From Solirubrobacteraceae bacterium (GTDB lineage Bacteria; Actinomycetota; Thermoleophilia; Solirubrobacterales; Solirubrobacteraceae), in assembly GCA_023230855.1 (NCBI GenBank), contig JALNWQ010000006.1, positions 62,001 to 126,000 on the forward strand: a stretch of DNA of 64,000 nucleotides, written 5' to 3'. The translations under genes were made by a program, and so were the position numbers. A model generated the notes under the pieces. The model was not told where the DNA came from. It saw only the letters and a program-made list of their open reading frames with translations, and ran no database searches. Below are positions 16,408-24,429 of this stretch, piece by piece; within the stretch, counting starts at the first letter, position 1, and each line of letters starts with the position of its first letter.

Positions 16408-18844
16408 GGAGGGTCGCTCCCACGTCGGCCGCCAACGCGGCGACGATCGCCTCACGGACGGTACCGATCTCCTCGTCGGTCAACGTGCGGTCGGCGGCGC
16501 GCAGTCGGACGTGGAGCGCCAGCGACACGTGGCCGTCGGCGATCCCCGTGCCGCGGTAGGCGTCGAACACCGTCACGTCCTCCAGCAGCGGACCGGCGGC
16601 GCCGCGCGCGATCTCGAGCGTCCGGCGGGCGGACACGTCGTCGGCGACGACGACCGCCAGGTCGAACCGGGCGTCGGGGAACTGCCCGACCGGCCGGACG
16701 GGCCGACGCTCCGGCGCGCGCGGCAGCGCCTGGTCGAGGTCCAGCAGGCAGACCGCGGTCCGCGGCAGGCCCCACCGGTCGGCGACGGTCGGATGGACCT
16801 CGCCGAGCAGTCCGACGACGTCGTCGCCGAGCACGATCCGCGCCCCACGGCCCGGGTGCAGGAACGCCACGTCGTCGACCGGCTCCAGCTCCCACCCGTC
16901 GATCCGCAGCGCTCCGAGGACCGCGTCGAGCAGGCCCTTGACCGCGAAGAGGTCGTCCTGCACGAGCACCCCGAGCGCGGCGTGCTCGAACGGCATGTCG
17001 GGTCGGCGCGGGTCGGGCTGGTCGCGGAAGACCGTGCCGGTCTCGAAGATCCGCACGTCGTCCGCGCCGCGGGTGCGGTTGTGCCGCGCGACGTCGAGCA
17101 GCGACACGAGGATCGTCGGGCGCAGCACCGCCTGGTCCTCGCTCAGCGGGTGCTCCAGGCGGACCGCGGAGGCGCGCGGGTCGCCGTCGGCGAGGCCGAG
17201 CCGCCCGGCGGCGCCGGCGTCGGTGAACGACCAGCCGACGACCTCCTGCAGCCCACGGCCGACGAGGGCGTCCTCGACCCGTCGGCGGGCGCGCTGGACG
17301 GGGCTGAGCGTCGCCGCGGTGAGGCGGCGTCGGACCGGCAGCGTCGGTGTGAGGTCGGCGACGACGCCGAGCCGCGCGAGCTCCTCGACGACGTCGATCT
17401 CGCGCGTGACGTCGACGCGCCGCTCCGGCGGAACCAGGACGTGCAGCGCCCCCTCCCCCTCGGCGGCGGTCGGGTCCGGGTCGACGACGCCGAACCCGAG
17501 CGTCCGCAGCAGCTCCGTCTGGCGGGCACGGTCGACGGGAGCGCCGAGGAGCCGCGCGACGCGGGCCTCGCGCACGACGATCGGGTCGGGATCGCCCGCG
17601 AGCGCGTCGCCCCCGACGTCGATCGTGCCGCCGACGCGACGCGCGCCGGCGAGGTCCACGAGCAGGCGGGTGGCGAGGGCCTGCGCCCACGCGGTCTGCT
17701 CCGGGGCCAGGCCCTTGGCGTTGCGCGTCGCCGCCTCGCTGAAGAGCCCCAGGCGCTGGGCCGTGCGGTGGATCGTCGGACCGTCCCAGGAGGCGACCTC
17801 GAGCAGCACGCGGACGGTCCCGTCGTGGACCTCGGACCGATCGCCGCCCATGACGCCGGCCAGGGACGTCGGTCCGTCGGCGTCGTCGATGACGACCTCG
17901 CCGGCCCGCAGCGTGCGCGCCTCCTCGTCGAGCGTCGTCAGCGCCTCGCCGTCACGCGCCTCGCGGACGACGAGGGCGCCCCCGGCGATGCGGTCGGCAT
18001 CGAACGCGTGGAGCGGCTGGCCGGTGACGAGCATGACGTAGTTCGTCACGTCGACGACGTTGTTGATCGACCGCTGACCGGCGGCGGCGAGCCGCGCCTG
18101 CATCCACAGCGGGGACGGCCCGACGGTGACGTCGGCGAACAACCGCGCGGTGAAGCGTCGACAGCGTGGGGTGTCGACCCGCACGGCGAACCCGTCGATC
18201 GCGTCGCCGGCCGGGTCGGGGCCGGTCTCGCCCTCCCACGGAGCCGGCCGCAGCGCGGCGCCGGTGGCGGCGGACACCTCTCGTGCGATCCCGTAGAGGC
18301 CCAGGCAGTCGGGGCGGTTGGGGGTGACCTCGAGCTCCAGCACCTCGTCGGCGTGGGGCAGGACGTCGGACAGGCGGGTGCCGGGCGCGATCGCGGCCGC
18401 GTCGGGCAGGTGCTCGTCGAGGGCGAGGATGCCCTCGTGCTGCTCCCCGATCCCGAGCTCGCGGGCGGAGCAGATCATCCCGTGGGACGCCTGTCCGCGG
18501 AGCTTCGCCCGCTTGATCTTCATCCCGTCGGGCATGACCGTGCCGACGGTGGCGACCGCGACGACCTGGCCCGCGGCGACGTTCGGGGCGCCGCAGACGA
18601 TCTGGGACGGCTCGTCCGCGCCGACGTCCACGCGGCAGACGCGCAGGCGGTCGGCGTCGGGGTGCTGGTCGGCGGCGAGCACGCGGCCGACGACGACGGT
18701 GTCGGGGGTGCGGACCCCGTGGTGCAGGAGCCGGTCGAGCTCGGTGCCCGTGACGTTCAGGCGGTGGGCGACGGTCTCCGCGTCCAGGGCGGGCGGGCCG
18801 GCGAGGTCGACGAGCTCGCCGAGCCAGCTCAGGGGGGCCTTCAT
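16400..18844 (-). CDS. pheT: Phenylalanyl-tRNA synthetase beta subunit
   Basis: With PheS forms the (alpha-beta)2 enzyme that charges tRNA-Phe. 814 residues, family length. The order is the N-terminal tRNA-binding domain starting MKAPLSWLGELVDL with VVGRVLAADQHPDADRLRVC, the B3/B4 editing region, B5, the catalytic-like core (VGWSFTDAGAAGRLGL), and a C-terminal anticodon-binding FDX-ACB domain (PVGQFPDARFDLAVVVADDV). The ATG at 18844 overlaps the pheS stop by 4 bp (ATGA). The 3' end overlaps argC by 8 bp. Confidence 0.96.
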   Translation of the reverse strand: MKAPLSWLGELVDLAGPPALDAETVAHRLNVTGTELDRLLHHGVRTPDTVVVGRVLAADQHPDADRLRVCRVDVGADEPSQIVCGAPNVAAGQVVAVATVGTVMPDGMKIKRAKLRGQASHGMICSARELGIGEQHEGILALDEHLPDAAAIAPGTRLSDVLPHADEVLELEVTPNRPDCLGLYGIAREVSAATGAALRPAPWEGETGPDPAGDAIDGFAVRVDTPRCRRFTARLFADVTVGPSPLWMQARLAAAGQRSINNVVDVTNYVMLVTGQPLHAFDADRIAGGALVVREARDGEALTTLDEEARTLRAGEVVIDDADGPTSLAGVMGGDRSEVHDGTVRVLLEVASWDGPTIHRTAQRLGLFSEAATRNAKGLAPEQTAWAQALATRLLVDLAGARRVGGTIDVGGDALAGDPDPIVVREARVARLLGAPVDRARQTELLRTLGFGVVDPDPTAAEGEGALHVLVPPERRVDVTREIDVVEELARLGVVADLTPTLPVRRRLTAATLSPVQRARRRVEDALVGRGLQEVVGWSFTDAGAAGRLGLADGDPRASAVRLEHPLSEDQAVLRPTILVSLLDVARHNRTRGADDVRIFETGTVFRDQPDPRRPDMPFEHAALGVLVQDDLFAVKGLLDAVLGALRIDGWELEPVDDVAFLHPGRGARIVLGDDVVGLLGEVHPTVADRWGLPRTAVCLLDLDQALPRAPERRPVRPVGQFPDARFDLAVVVADDVSARRTLEIARGAAGPLLEDVTVFDAYRGTGIADGHVSLALHVRLRAADRTLTDEEIGTVREAIVAALAADVGATLRG

Positions 18845-19965
18845 GCGAGCTGTCCCAGCAGTCGGAGGTCGTTCTCGTACAGCGGTCGCAGGTCGTCGAG
18901 GCCGTATCGCAGCATCGCGATCCGCTCGATGCCCATGCCGAAGGCGAAGCCCTGGACCCGCTCGGGGTCGTATGCGGGGCGGCCGACGGCGGTCAGGACG
19001 TTGGGGTCGACCATGCCCGACCCGAGGATCTCGATCCAGCCGGTGCCCTTGCACAGGCCGCACCGGGGGTGCCCGGCGACGTCGGTGCGGTGCCCGGTGC
19101 CGCCGCAGAGGTGGCAGCTGACGTCGATCTCGACGCTCGGCTCGGTGAACGGGAAGAAGTGCGGCCGCAGGCGGATCTCGCGCTCCTCGCCGAAGATCGC
19201 GCGGGCGAAGCTCAGCAGCACGCCCTTGAGGTCGGCGAGCGTGATGTCGACGTCGATCCACAGCCCCTCGACCTGGTGGAACTGCGGGGTGTGGGTGGCG
19301 TCGCTGTCGGGCCGGTAGACCCGACCGGGGACGATGACCGCCACGGGCGGGTCCTCGCGCTCCATGATCCGCACCTGCATCGGCGACGTGTGCGTGCGCA
19401 GCAGGCGGGTGAGCGGACCGCCGTCGGCGGTCGTCGGCGCCCCGGCCGCGGCCGGCAGCGGCGGCAGCACCGTCGACGGGGCGAGGTAGAACGTGTCGCC
19501 CGGGTCGCGCGCCGGGTGGTTGGGGGCGTGGTTCAGCGCGTCGAAGTTGTGGTGGACCGTCTCGGTCTCCGGCCCCTCGACGACGTCGAAGCCCAGGCCG
19601 AGGAAGACGTCCTCGATCTGGCGCCGCACCCGCGTGAGGAGGTGCAGCCCGCCGACGGGCTCCGGACGGCCCGGCAGCGTGACGTCGACCCGCTCCGCGC
19701 GCAGCCGGACGTCGAGCTCGGCCGCCGCGACCGTGGCGACGCGCTCGTCGATCGCGGACTGGATCGCCTGTCGGGCCTCGTTGGCGGCCTTGCCGGCCGG
19801 ACCGCGCTGGTCCGGTGGCAGGTCGCGGACGCCGCGGAGCAGGTTGGGCAGCTCGGCCTTGCGGCCCAGCAGCCCGACGCGCAGCTCCTCGAGCGCGTCG
19901 GTGGTGGTGGCCGCCGCGACGGCCCGCAGGCCCGCCTCCTGCAGCTCGGTGATCTGGTCGAGCAT
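18841..19965 (-). CDS. pheS: Phenylalanyl-tRNA synthetase alpha subunit
   Basis: Catalytic subunit, 374 residues, class II synthetase fold. An N-terminal helical hairpin (coiled coil) is followed by motif 2 with HTPQFHQVEGLWIDV and motif 3 with GFAFGMGIERIAMLRYG. A Cys-rich zinc-ribbon-like insert CHLCGGTGHRTD...CGLCKGTGW precedes LGSGMVDPNVL, as in several bacterial PheS. ATG 19965 is preceded by a TACCAT box at 9 nt and no Shine-Dalgarno. First gene of pheS-pheT-argC. The upstream spacer contains a three-unit 33-bp repeat. Confidence 0.96.
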   Translation of the reverse strand: MLDQITELQEAGLRAVAAATTTDALEELRVGLLGRKAELPNLLRGVRDLPPDQRGPAGKAANEARQAIQSAIDERVATVAAAELDVRLRAERVDVTLPGRPEPVGGLHLLTRVRRQIEDVFLGLGFDVVEGPETETVHHNFDALNHAPNHPARDPGDTFYLAPSTVLPPLPAAAGAPTTADGGPLTRLLRTHTSPMQVRIMEREDPPVAVIVPGRVYRPDSDATHTPQFHQVEGLWIDVDITLADLKGVLLSFARAIFGEEREIRLRPHFFPFTEPSVEIDVSCHLCGGTGHRTDVAGHPRCGLCKGTGWIEILGSGMVDPNVLTAVGRPAYDPERVQGFAFGMGIERIAMLRYGLDDLRPLYENDLRLLGQLA

Positions 19966-19974
19966 CGGGGGGTG

Positions 19975-19980
19975 ATGGTA
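19975..19980 (-). promoter_or_regulatory. -10 box TACCAT of pheS-pheT-argC
   Basis: Minus-strand TACCAT, 9 nt from the pheS ATG. Confidence 0.5.
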
Positions 19981-19997
19981 CGAGAGACGCCCGCCCC

Positions 19998-20096
19998 GAC
20001 GACGGCGCCCTGGTCGGAGGCGCCCACCGGGACGACGGCGCCGTCTCCGGCGACGCCCGCCCGGACGACGACGCCCTCCCCCGCGCCCCGCGTCGA
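19998..20096. repeat. Three degenerate 33-bp tandem units upstream of pheS
   Basis: Units start at 19998, 20031 and 20064, each opening with GACGACGGCGCC (third: GACGACGACGCC). The exact 33-bp period equals 11 codons, but I find no start codon giving a separate gene here. The stretch fills most of the 169-bp spacer between the methyltransferase stop and pheS. Confidence 0.6.
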
Positions 20097-20134
20097 CGCC
20101 CGCGCCCGCCCGGGACGGGGCGGGGCTGACCGGA

Positions 20135-20908
20135 TCAGCCGCGGGCGAGCTCGTAGAGCGCTGCCGTGGCCGCCATCGCGGCGTTGAGCGACTCGGCCCC
20201 GCCGGGGATGGGCAGGTGCGCCACGTGGTCGCAGGCGGCGATGACGTCGTCCCTCAGCCCCTCGCGCTCCGCCCCGACGAGCAGGGTGACCCCGGGGCCG
20301 CCGTCGGCGAGCGACGGGGCGAGCCACGCCGCGTCGGCCCGCAGCGCCTCGCCGTCGCGGACGACGAGCGCGATCGAGGCGCCGGGCAGCTCCTCCACCC
20401 GCGGGGTGCGGGCGAGCGGCAGCGCGAACGTCGAGCCCATCCCGGCCCGCACCGCCTTCGGGCCGTACGGGTCGGCGCTCCCGGGGCCCAGCGACACCGA
20501 CGACGCGCCGAGCGCATGGGCGGCCCGGATCGCGGTCCCGACGTTGCCGGGATCGCGCACCCCGTGGAGGTGCAGGCACCGCGGGCCGGTGGCCGCGTCC
20601 GCCCAGCGTTGCCGGTAGACGCCGATGACGCGCGTGCCCGACCCCAACGTCGACACGTCGGCGAGCAGGTCGTCGCGCACCCGGGCGACGCCGTCGCCTC
20701 CGGCCTCGACCAGCCCGCCGACCGTGATGCTGTCGGCCGCCGAGTCGGCGACGAGCAGCTCCTCGGCCGGCCATCCGGCGACGGCGGCGGCGATGACGAG
20801 GTCCTCGCCCTCGGCGACGAACCGGCCGGAGGACTGGCGCTCGCGGCGACGGCCGAGCAGTCCGCGGACGCGCTTGAGTCGCGGATTGGCCGCGGATTCG
20901 ATGACCAC
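20135..20908 (-). CDS. TrmH/SpoU-family RNA 2'-O-methyltransferase (TsnR/RlmB-like)
   Basis: 257 residues. A small N-terminal RNA-binding domain (ESAANPRLKRVRGLLGRR...FVAEGEDLV) precedes the SPOUT knot with all three family motifs: GVRDPGNVGTAIRAAHALGASSV, LLVGAEREGL and IPGGAESLNAAMAATAALYE. It should methylate a ribose in rRNA or tRNA using SAM; the exact site cannot be told. GTG 20908 gives the usual family start (VIESAANPRLKR); GTG 20929 is an alternative. The position just after rplT matches tsnR in the mycobacterial infC-rpmI-rplT-tsnR cluster. Confidence 0.88.
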   Translation of the reverse strand: MVIESAANPRLKRVRGLLGRRRERQSSGRFVAEGEDLVIAAAVAGWPAEELLVADSAADSITVGGLVEAGGDGVARVRDDLLADVSTLGSGTRVIGVYRQRWADAATGPRCLHLHGVRDPGNVGTAIRAAHALGASSVSLGPGSADPYGPKAVRAGMGSTFALPLARTPRVEELPGASIALVVRDGEALRADAAWLAPSLADGGPGVTLLVGAEREGLRDDVIAACDHVAHLPIPGGAESLNAAMAATAALYELARG

Positions 20909-20977
20909 GACCGGGTTGATACCAGCCACCGGCCGTGCGCACCGTGCGTCACGTCCGCACGCCGTGGCCCGAAACGA

Positions 20978-21004
20978 CGAAGGGCGCCCCTGGGGCGCCC
21001 TTCG
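20978..21004 (-). terminator. Terminator of the infC-rpmI-rplT operon
   Basis: Perfect 13-bp stem CGAAGGGCGCCCC / GGGGCGCCCTTCG with a single-base centre, 20 bp after the rplT stop. On the minus strand the stem is followed by TCGTTTCG, a weak T-rich tail. Confidence 0.75.
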
Positions 21005-21024
21005 AGCAGCTGGTGGCGGACCGG

Positions 21025-21390
21025 CTACGCCTTGGCGGCGAGCGCGTCCTTGGCGACGCCGGCGATCGCGGCGAACGCCTCGGCGTCGTTGACGGCCAGG
21101 TCGGCGAGGTTCTTGCGGTCGACCTCGATGCCCGCGAGCGTCAGCCCGTGCACGAGGTTGCCGTAGGTCGTGCCGTTGATGCGCGCCGCGGCGTTGATGC
21201 GCGTGATCCACAGCTTGCGGAAGTCGCGCTTGCGGTTGCGGCGGTCGCGGTACGCGTAGACGCCGGCCTTGAGCTGCGCCTCCTTCGCGCGACGGTAGTT
21301 GTGGTTCGCCTCGCCGCGGTAGCCCTTGGACCGCTCGAGGGTGGCACGCCGCTTCTTGCGGGCGTGGACGGAGCGCTTGACGCGGGTCAC
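21025..21390 (-). CDS. rplT: 50S ribosomal protein L20
   Basis: 121 residues beginning VTRVKRSVHARKKRRATLERSKGYRG, the basic N-terminal extension that threads into 23S rRNA and is needed for early 50S assembly. It ends with the globular domain (WITRINAAARINGTTYGNLVHGL). The GTG start at 21390 overlaps the rpmI stop by 4 bp (GTGA), so L20 translation is coupled to L35. In other bacteria L20 represses this operon by binding its mRNA; I did not identify a matching structure here. Confidence 0.97.
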   Translation of the reverse strand: MTRVKRSVHARKKRRATLERSKGYRGEANHNYRRAKEAQLKAGVYAYRDRRNRKRDFRKLWITRINAAARINGTTYGNLVHGLTLAGIEVDRKNLADLAVNDAEAFAAIAGVAKDALAAKA

Positions 21391-21587
21391 TTGCCTTCTC
21401 CCAGCAGTCGCTTGGCACGGGGGGCGTCGGCGCCCGACAGGATGGCGTCGCGGCCGAACTTGCGCTTGCGCTTGGGCGACTTCTTCCCCAGGATGTGCGA
21501 CGACATCGCGTGGCGGGCCTTCACCTTGCCGGTGCCGGTGGTCTTGAAGCGCTTCTTCGCGCCCGAGTGGGTCTTCTGCTTGGGCAT
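21387..21587 (-). CDS. rpmI: 50S ribosomal protein L35
   Basis: 66 residues, MPKQKTHSGAKKRFKTTGTGKVKARHAMSSH-type start that is diagnostic of L35, very rich in Lys/Arg. I chose ATG 21587 on that homology; an 11-residue upstream extension is non-homologous. It lies 89 bp downstream of infC and overlaps rplT by 4 bp. Component of the large ribosomal subunit. Confidence 0.97.
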   Translation of the reverse strand: MPKQKTHSGAKKRFKTTGTGKVKARHAMSSHILGKKSPKRKRKFGRDAILSGADAPRAKRLLGEGK

Positions 21588-21676
21588 GCGGAGACGGCAT
21601 GATGCCAGAACGGCCCGCACCGTGCGGCGCCGCCGCGCGAGGCGGTCGGCGCCGTCCGGATCGGGCGTCCGTGGCG

Positions 21677-22450
21677 TCAGGCGTCGCCGGCGACCGTCGA
21701 CGCCGAGGCGTGGTCGTCCGCGGGCCCGTCGACCGCCGGTGCGTCGTCGGACGCCGGGGCCTCGTCGGCGGCGGGGGCCTCGTCGGCCGCCGTCGTGGCG
21801 TCCGTGTCGGCGACGGGCCGGGCCTCGTCGGCGAGCGCGTCGGGATCGGGGGCCTCTTCGGGCTCGGGTCGATCCTCGGGCGGCACCCAGGTGCCGTTGA
21901 TCACGGCCTTCGACGGGCTGAGCATCATCGTCATGTTGCGCCCCTCGAGGTTGGGGCGCTGGTCGACCTGGCAGAGGTCGCCGAGATCCTCGACGACGCG
22001 CTCCAGCAGGTCCCGCCCCCGCTCGGGGTGCGTGACCTCGCGGCCGCGGAACATGATCGTGACCTTGACCTTGTCCTTGCCGCGGAGGAACCGCGTGACG
22101 TGGCCCAGCTTGGTCGCGTAGTCGTGCTCGGCGATCTTCGGCCGGAACTTGATCTCGCGCACCACGACCTGGGTCTGGTGCTTCTTGGCCGCCTTCTTCT
22201 TCTGCGCCTGCTCGTACTTGTACTTCGAGTAGTCGAGCACCCGGCAGACGGGCGGACGCGCCTGGGCGGCGACCTCGACGAGATCCAGGTCACGCGCCTG
22301 GGCGTACCGCAACGCCTCGTCGGTGCGCATCACACCGATCTGGTTGCCGTTCTCGTCGATGACGCGCACCTCGGGTACGCGGATCCGATCGTTGACGCGA
22401 GTCGAGTCGCGTTCGGGCGGGCGCCGGTCGAACCTACGTGGGACCGGCAC
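21677..22450 (-). CDS. infC: Translation initiation factor IF-3 with long acidic C-terminal tail
   Basis: Binds the 30S subunit, discriminates start codons and prevents premature 50S joining. The core is complete: RVNDRIRVPEVRVIDENGNQIGV, the linker helix DYSKYKYEQAQKKKAAKK, and the C-terminal domain with VTIMFRGREVTHPERG and NMTMMLSPSK. The total is 257 residues because ~70 Asp/Glu/Ala/Pro residues follow the core. The start is GTG 22450, directly after a pyrimidine-rich CTCCTCCTA instead of a Shine-Dalgarno; atypical initiation is known for infC elsewhere (AUU in E. coli). A TATCAT -10-like box is at 22517-22522. First gene of infC-rpmI-rplT. Confidence 0.94.
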   Translation of the reverse strand: MPVPRRFDRRPPERDSTRVNDRIRVPEVRVIDENGNQIGVMRTDEALRYAQARDLDLVEVAAQARPPVCRVLDYSKYKYEQAQKKKAAKKHQTQVVVREIKFRPKIAEHDYATKLGHVTRFLRGKDKVKVTIMFRGREVTHPERGRDLLERVVEDLGDLCQVDQRPNLEGRNMTMMLSPSKAVINGTWVPPEDRPEPEEAPDPDALADEARPVADTDATTAADEAPAADEAPASDDAPAVDGPADDHASASTVAGDA

Positions 22451-22527
22451 TAGGAGGAGCTGATCGCGCGACGCGGGCTACGCGAGCGCGAGGTATCGCT
22501 AGCAAACAAGGACCTGATGATAGCTCC

Positions 22528-22533
22528 TAGGCT
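22528..22533 (+). promoter_or_regulatory. -10 box TAGGCT of the tyrosine phosphatase gene
   Basis: TAGGCT, 6 nt before the GTG at 22540. It overlaps one arm (AGCTCCTAG, 22522-22530) of an inverted repeat whose other arm touches the infC start codon (22450-22461). Confidence 0.5.
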
Positions 22534-22539
22534 TGCGGC

Positions 22540-23037
22540 GTGCACCTGCTCTTCGTCTGCCTGGGAAACATCTGCCGCTCGCCGACCGCCGAGGCGGTGA
22601 TGCGAGGCGTCGTCGAGGACGCCGGGATGGGCCACCGGATCACCGTGGACTCGGCCGGCACCGGGGACTGGCACGTCGGCTCCCCACCCGACCCGCGGTC
22701 GGTCGCCGCCGCCGCGCGCCGGGGCGTCGCGCTCGACGGGCGGGGACGCCGGGTCGACGACGCCGACTTCTCCTCGGCCGACCTCATCCTGGCGATGGAC
22801 CGCCACAACCTCGAGGAGCTGCGCGGACGCGCGCCGGACGACGCGGCCGCCGCGAGGGTCCGGTTGCTCCGCGAGTTCGACCCGGAGTCCGTGGGCACCG
22901 GGTCGCTCGAGGTCCCGGATCCCTACCAGGGTGGTCCGGACGGGTTCGAGCACGTCCTCGACCTCGTGGATGCGGCCTGCCGCGGGCTGTTGCGGGCGAT
23001 CGAGGACGGATCGGCGACGCCGACGGCGCGGGGCTGA
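22540..23037 (+). CDS. Low-molecular-weight protein tyrosine phosphatase
   Basis: 165 residues. The P-loop C-x5-R is at residues 7-13 (VCLGNICRS) and the general acid is in PDPYQGGPDGFEHVLDLV near residue 130, both at normal family positions. Dephosphorylates protein tyrosines, or in some relatives arginines, in the cytosol. The GTG start is fixed by the P-loop position and the promoter box. It is divergent from infC across 89 bp and stands alone, with no cognate kinase nearby. Confidence 0.92.
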   Translation: MHLLFVCLGNICRSPTAEAVMRGVVEDAGMGHRITVDSAGTGDWHVGSPPDPRSVAAAARRGVALDGRGRRVDDADFSSADLILAMDRHNLEELRGRAPDDAAAARVRLLREFDPESVGTGSLEVPDPYQGGPDGFEHVLDLVDAACRGLLRAIEDGSATPTARG

Positions 23038-23067
23038 CCGGATCCGCGGGTCGCCGGCGGTCGACGG

Positions 23068-24429
23068 TCAGTGGCGCGCGGTCACCGTGAGGACCTCGCG
23101 CGCCGCGCGCTCGCCGGCGGCGGTCGCGCTGGCCACGTTCGACGACGAGGTGAACGTCCCGGCCAGCGCCACCCGCCCGGGCTGTCGGCGCGCCGACCAG
23201 TCGCGCAGCTCGCGGTACAGCCCGGGGCGGCTGGCGACGACGCACGGCGACCAGCGGGCGACGTGGGCGAACGTCACGTCGTCGGAGATCCCCGGCAGGA
23301 CCTCCTCGGCGGCGGCGAGCGCGGCGCTCGTGACCGCCTCGTCGTCGTCCTCGAGGTGGCGCTGCGACCAGTCGGACTCGGTGAGGATGCAGACGAGGCC
23401 GCGGCCGTCCGGCACCCGCCCCGGCGCCTTGTGGTGCTCGAGCGTCAACGACATGAGCGGGTCGGCGGTGCCTCGGGGAAGCTGGACCACCGACGCCGCG
23501 ATGCCGGCCGGCGGGCGCGTCAGCCCGACGTTCACCGTCATCGACGCCGTGTAGCGGATGCCGCCGAGGAACCGGGCGGTGTCCGGGTCGAGCGTCGGCA
23601 CGAGTCCGGGGATCCGGTCGGCCGCGATCGCCACGACGCACGCGTCCCCCGTCTGCTCGTGGCGGCCGTCGGCGTCCTCCCAGGCGACCCGCACCCCGCC
23701 GGGGCGCTCCTCGACGCCGTGGACCGTGGCGCCGAGCCGCACGTCGAGGTCGCGCGCCAGGCGGCGGGGCAGCGCCGAGTACCCGTCGCGCAGGGCGAAG
23801 AGCTCCGACCCGAGGATGTTGCTCAACAGGAAGAAGAGCTCGACGACCGAGGTCTCGTCGCCCCGGGTGCCCATGATCCCGCGGACGGTCGGGTCGACGA
23901 TCCGGTGGTAGACCTCGCCATCCAGCCCCCACCGGGCGGCGCAGTACTCGCGCGGGGTCAGGGTGTCGAGGTCGGCCGCGCCCGACAGGTCCTCGCAGTC
24001 CAGGCGCCGCTGCATCCGCAGGCCGTCGACGCCCAGGCGGAGCATCGCGAGCTTCGATCGCGCCGACACGATCCGGGTGCGCAGCGCGTCGCCCAGCAGC
24101 CGCTCGGAGCGCAGCTCGTGGATCCGGCCGTCGTGGGCGAACCCGACGACCGACCCGGCGGGGACGAGCTCGCCCTCGAGGCCCGCCTCGCGGACGAGCC
24201 GGAGCACCGGGGCGTAGGCGCTGGGTAGCAGCGACGCGCCCTCCTCCATGAGGAACCCGTCGTGGCGGTGGCTGCTGACCTGCCCGCCGACGCGGTCGCG
24301 CTGCTCGAGGACGACCACCGGCCGACCGTGGCGGCGCAGGCGCCAGGCGGCGGCGAGCCCCGACGGGCCGGCGCCGACGACGAACGTCGGCGCCCGGTCG
24401 GCGGAGCCCCCGTCGTCCGAGGCGCTCAA
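23068..24429 (-). CDS. FAD-dependent oxidoreductase, protoporphyrinogen-oxidase/amine-oxidase superfamily
   Basis: 453 residues. The Rossmann motif FVVGAGPSGLAAAWRLRRHG is at residues ~16-35, followed by VVVLEQRDRVGGQVSSHRHDGFLMEEGASLL, the second FAD-contact region of this superfamily. The C-terminal AGTF...SNVASATAAGERAA closes the FAD site. HemY-type protoporphyrinogen oxidases look like this, but no haem genes are adjacent, so the substrate is open. The likely start is TTG 24429, which overlaps the thrS stop (TTGA), so the gene is translationally coupled to thrS. Confidence 0.8.
   Translation of the reverse strand: MSASDDGGSADRAPTFVVGAGPSGLAAAWRLRRHGRPVVVLEQRDRVGGQVSSHRHDGFLMEEGASLLPSAYAPVLRLVREAGLEGELVPAGSVVGFAHDGRIHELRSERLLGDALRTRIVSARSKLAMLRLGVDGLRMQRRLDCEDLSGAADLDTLTPREYCAARWGLDGEVYHRIVDPTVRGIMGTRGDETSVVELFFLLSNILGSELFALRDGYSALPRRLARDLDVRLGATVHGVEERPGGVRVAWEDADGRHEQTGDACVVAIAADRIPGLVPTLDPDTARFLGGIRYTASMTVNVGLTRPPAGIAASVVQLPRGTADPLMSLTLEHHKAPGRVPDGRGLVCILTESDWSQRHLEDDDEAVTSAALAAAEEVLPGISDDVTFAHVARWSPCVVASRPGLYRELRDWSARRQPGRVALAGTFTSSSNVASATAAGERAAREVLTVTARH

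Noticed and set aside
22450..22953. Minus-strand frame running opposite the tyrosine phosphatase and ending at the infC start
   Set aside because: No start signal or motif, and the phosphatase on the other strand is convincing.
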